Source: Deltaproteobacteria bacterium
GTDB taxonomy: Bacteria > Myxococcota_A > UBA796 > UBA9615
Assembly: GCA_023954745.1 (NCBI GenBank)
Contig: JAGSHC010000004.1
Coordinates: forward strand, 1-64,000
Direction of reading: 5' to 3'
Length of the DNA stretch: 64,000 nt
Shown here: positions 60,637 through 64,000 of the stretch, piece by piece
Position numbering within the stretch: position 1 is the first letter of the stretch
Layout: each line of letters begins with the position of its first letter
Position numbers and translations under genes: made by a program
The notes under the pieces: generated by a model
The model's input: the letters and a program-made list of their open reading frames with translations, nothing else
Told to the model about the DNA's origin: nothing
Databases searched by the model: none

Positions 60637-62958
60637 CTACTTCTTTCCGAAGCGGCCGAAGAGCCCCTTGAGCCCCTTGCCTTCATCAGGAGCCTTGGCG
60701 CCGCCACCCTTGATCATCTCGTCGACACGCTTGTACTCCCGCAGGGCCTCGGGGTTGTCGGCCTTGATCTTCAGCGACTTGCGTAGCCACATCCGGGCGT
60801 TGTTCCAGTCCTTGCGCATGATCGCGATCTTGGCCATCAGATGCGGCAGGTCGGCGACCATCGGCTTCTCGGAGATGGCCTGCTTGAGCATGTCCTCGCC
60901 ACCGAGAGCCTTCTCGTAGTCCGCCGCCTGATTGGCCCGGAAGAGCGCGTACCCGAGCCAGCCGCGGTACTCGGCCTCCTCGTCGTACATCGCGACCGCT
61001 TCCTCGAACTTCTCGACCGCGGCGACCGCCTTGCCCTGGTTGATGAGCCTGATCCCATTCTTGTAGGCGCCTTCGGCCCCGAGGATCTGCTGCACCCTCT
61101 CCATGGCGAGCTCGTTCTCGTCCTTCTCGCCGCGGATGTACTTGGAGACATACTTCTCGCGCGCTTCGTCGTCGTCGAGGGTCTCGTACGCCTCGGACAC
61201 TCTGGTGAACACGGCCTCGGCGAGGCGGGAGTACACCTCGCCTTCGTCGACGAGGGTGTCGGGGTGGAAGCGGCGGGCCATCTTGAAGTAGGCCTTCTTG
61301 ATCATGCCGGCGGTGGCTTCTTCGCTCAGCTCGAAGACCTCGAAGTAGTTCTGGCTCTCCAGCTCCTTGAGCATCTCCCGGAGGCCGCGCACGCGGTCTT
61401 TCTCCTTCGTGGGCAGGTCGTGCCACTCCTCGGGCTCGATCAGCGGGCCGGGCCCTGGCGGCGGGCCATCGCCGACCACCGGCTGCGGAGCCACTGGAGC
61501 CATGCCGCGGGGCGGCTTGACCGGGCGTCCGCCAGCTCTGGGCTTGACTCCTCGAGGGGGCGCGACCGGGCGGCGCTGCGACGCACCCGACACCCCCACG
61601 TCCTCGAAGAGGCCCGCGAGGCCACTGGTGCGCCCCGGTGTCTTCGTCGCCGGGGACGACGCGTGACGGGGCGCCGAAGGGGGCGCCGGAGCACGGCCCG
61701 CAGGGCTGGAGACGCGATGACGGCCCCCAGCTCCCCCGAGCTCCTCCCGGCGGCCACCTCCGACGTGCACGGTGCGAGAGACGGCACCCGCCGCCCCTCC
61801 ACCGCCGCGGAAGCCAATGGACGACAGGTCCACGCCGAGATCGCTTCGCCCTCCGGCGGGCGAGGCAGCAGCAGGCGTCGGGTACGACGGGGCCCCAGGA
61901 GCGGCGAAGGAAGGAGCCGGCGGAGGCGTGGGGTCCACGGGAAGCGGCTCGAGACGGGGGCTGGGAGGGGGAGGAGTCACGACCGGAATCGGCGGGACCG
62001 TGACCTCGTCCTCTGCGGCGGTGTACTCGCCTGACTCCGAGAGCCATCGAGCGATGTCCAGGTTCGCGCCGCCAGCGCCCCGCGCAGGGGCTACCGAGGG
62101 AGCCGAGGGAGCCGAGGGAGCCGGGCCCCGGGGGGGGGGCGGTGCGACGGAGCCTCCACCCACGTCGATCTCGATGGAGTCGAGGTCGAAGCCCATGGCG
62201 TCCTCGGGCTCGGGCGCAGGCGCCTCCGGGGCCGCAGGCACCATCTCCACCATTCCCGAGCGCTGGAGGAGGAAGACGAGGCGCAGCGCTTCTTCCTCAG
62301 GAAGCCCGGCCGCGCCGATGGCGTCCCGCACCGTGCGCTTGGACCGGAGGAGCTCCCAGAGTCGCGCGCGTGCAGGGTTGAGGCGGAAGTCCTCGATGGG
62401 AAACGGCAGCTCGGCCACCGAATCGGCGTGGAAGTCGAGGTACACCTCGATGTACCGACGGACCTCCTCCAGGGGCATCCGCTTCCACACCCCTTGAGCC
62501 AGCACGGGGGGCAGCGAGACCTCCATCAGGGTCTCCGGGGGAACCGCATCGGAGCTCTCCACCAGGACGCGGTACCCGCCCTCGGACCAGCTGAACGCCT
62601 GAGTGAGCAGCAGGGAGGCCCAAGCTCCCAGCTCTCGCGCCACGTCTGGGGTGGGCAAGATGCGGTCGCGCAGAATCGCCTGGGCGGCGGTCATTCCGTC
62701 GGTAGCGGCCACCTGGAGGACCGACTCCGCGACCGACCTCTGGAGCTTCTTCCGACGGACCAGGAACTCGGTGAAGCTCTCCTTGGCGTTGGTCGTGGTG
62801 AAGGCCACCAGGCTGCCGTCGCGGAAGTAGAAGCGGCGCGTCGTGCTTCCCCGGGACAGCTCGACGAAGATCGGAGCGTTGCTGCTTCGAGCGAGCAGGA
62901 GGATGTCGATGAGCGGAAGGTCGCCGAGGCTTCCTTCCTGTAGGACGGTCTCGCTCAT
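60637..62958 (-). CDS. DUF4388 + DnaJ (J-domain) + TPR-like protein
   Basis: N-terminal GSLGDLPLIDILLLARSSN...FYFRDGSLVAF; J domain NYFEVFELSEEATAGMIKKAYFKMARRFHPDTL; helical repeat C-terminus. Confidence 0.88.
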   Translation of the reverse strand: MSETVLQEGSLGDLPLIDILLLARSSNAPIFVELSRGSTTRRFYFRDGSLVAFTTTNAKESFTEFLVRRKKLQRSVAESVLQVAATDGMTAAQAILRDRILPTPDVARELGAWASLLLTQAFSWSEGGYRVLVESSDAVPPETLMEVSLPPVLAQGVWKRMPLEEVRRYIEVYLDFHADSVAELPFPIEDFRLNPARARLWELLRSKRTVRDAIGAAGLPEEEALRLVFLLQRSGMVEMVPAAPEAPAPEPEDAMGFDLDSIEIDVGGGSVAPPPPRGPAPSAPSAPSVAPARGAGGANLDIARWLSESGEYTAAEDEVTVPPIPVVTPPPPSPRLEPLPVDPTPPPAPSFAAPGAPSYPTPAAASPAGGRSDLGVDLSSIGFRGGGGAAGAVSRTVHVGGGRREELGGAGGRHRVSSPAGRAPAPPSAPRHASSPATKTPGRTSGLAGLFEDVGVSGASQRRPVAPPRGVKPRAGGRPVKPPRGMAPVAPQPVVGDGPPPGPGPLIEPEEWHDLPTKEKDRVRGLREMLKELESQNYFEVFELSEEATAGMIKKAYFKMARRFHPDTLVDEGEVYSRLAEAVFTRVSEAYETLDDDEAREKYVSKYIRGEKDENELAMERVQQILGAEGAYKNGIRLINQGKAVAAVEKFEEAVAMYDEEAEYRGWLGYALFRANQAADYEKALGGEDMLKQAISEKPMVADLPHLMAKIAIMRKDWNNARMWLRKSLKIKADNPEALREYKRVDEMIKGGGAKAPDEGKGLKGLFGRFGKK

Positions 62959-63036
62959 CGGCTGTCACACTCCTCAGGCCCTGGCGGGGTCTAGTTTTAC
63001 CATCTGGGGGCAACCCTGCGGGCTGACGTAGGGAAC

Positions 63037-64000
63037 CTACGGCGCAGACGCGAGCCAGGACTCGGTGACTCTGGCCACCTCGACTCGGCGTCGAGCCACC
63101 TCGTCGCCCAGCGCTTCGGCGGACTCGAAGCCCAGCGCACTGGCGAGGCGTCGGGTGTCTGGGTGGTCCAGGTCGAGGTGCGCGGCCCCGGTCCCCGCCC
63201 TCAGCCGGAGCGAGCTCTCCACGCGCCGGAGAAACCCGTAGTGATTGGTCAGGGTCACTCCATCGCCGGGCTGTACATCGTCGAGAAGGGCGATTGCGGC
63301 CAGTGGATCGGCCTGGGACGCGACCTCGTCGGTCCCGCGGAGCTGACGGCACGCCACCGCGAACTCGATGTCCGTGAGTCCGCCCGGGCCCAACTTCAGG
63401 TCGAGGACCCGCGGCCGCTCGGCGGACAGCTCGGCGAGCTGCCGACGCCGCATGGTCCGCGCCTCCTCCGCCAGCCGTTGATCCTTGGTGGGTCTCCGCG
63501 CGACGAGCAAGGCTCCCTCGACCTCCTCACGGAAGTCGGGGTTCGACGCCCACACCACCCGGGACCTCGCGAGCATCAGCCGCTCCCACGGCGCAGCCCG
63601 CTGGGCGTACCACTCCCGAAGGCCATGCAGGGACGTGCACAGCGGCCCGCCCTGTCCTCCGGGACGGAGCCGGATGTCGACCTCGTAGCAACGCCCCTCG
63701 CGGGTGGGCGCGGTGAGCGCGGTGATGACGCGCTGCACGTGCCTGGCTCCATAGGTCCGACCGTCCAGCGCCCGCCGTCCGTCGCTCTCCCCATGGGAGC
63801 GCGACACGAACACGAGATCGAGATCCGAGCCGTAGGTCATCCATCCCGACCCGAACGACCCGAGGCCCACGATGGCGCGAGGGACCTCCTCCCCCGACGC
63901 GTCGCGCAGGACGCCGTGGCGAGCGCGCATGGCGGTGGTCGCCAGTTGCTCCGCGCCAGCGACGAGGGCCTCGGCCAAGGCCACCAGGTGAGCGCAGGGG
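63037..64000 (-). CDS. glnE: Glutamine-synthetase adenylyltransferase (partial, 5' end beyond window)
   Basis: GLGSFGSGWMTYGSDLDLVFV; YEVDIRLRPGGQGGPL; LGPGGLTDIEFAV; frame open to the window edge. Confidence 0.9.
   Translation of the reverse strand, partial: PCAHLVALAEALVAGAEQLATTAMRARHGVLRDASGEEVPRAIVGLGSFGSGWMTYGSDLDLVFVSRSHGESDGRRALDGRTYGARHVQRVITALTAPTREGRCYEVDIRLRPGGQGGPLCTSLHGLREWYAQRAAPWERLMLARSRVVWASNPDFREEVEGALLVARRPTKDQRLAEEARTMRRRQLAELSAERPRVLDLKLGPGGLTDIEFAVACRQLRGTDEVASQADPLAAIALLDDVQPGDGVTLTNHYGFLRRVESSLRLRAGTGAAHLDLDHPDTRRLASALGFESAEALGDEVARRRVEVARVTESWLASAP

Overview
This is a high-GC bacterial window. Secreted proteins with MYXO-CTERM-like tails, MopE-type motifs, TSP3/VWA proteins and poly-Asp lipoproteins suggest a Myxococcota-like host (inference). 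About 45 protein-coding genes are supported; no rRNA, tRNA, CRISPR array or transposon was recognised. Housekeeping or recognisable genes include sucA-sucB-lpdA, msrB, a MoaB-family gene, an SNF2 helicase, a class-I glutamine amidotransferase, an M90 (MtfA-like) peptidase, a PNGase F-like enzyme, a bc1-type Rieske protein, cpaB, a GlcD/GlcE-like fusion with a GlcF-like partner, OmpA/TSP3, a DUF4388+DnaJ protein and a truncated glnE. The strongest candidate for an undescribed system is a seven-gene, mostly overlapping minus-strand operon (18395-26255). It encodes a TIGR02147-type putative regulator, a lipoprotein, a 27-CxxCH cytochrome, a 9-CxxCH lipoprotein cytochrome, a predicted outer-membrane barrel, a b-type-cytochrome-like membrane protein and a membrane-tethered FAD/Fe-S oxidoreductase. 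Both cytochromes resolve into three-heme modules (9x3 and 3x3), and the whole looks like an inner-to-outer-membrane electron conduit. A second TIGR02147-lipoprotein overlapping pair lies at 40010-41709, and each TIGR02147 gene has its own clustered repeat motif at its start/upstream region. All family calls are from reading the sequence; no database search was run.
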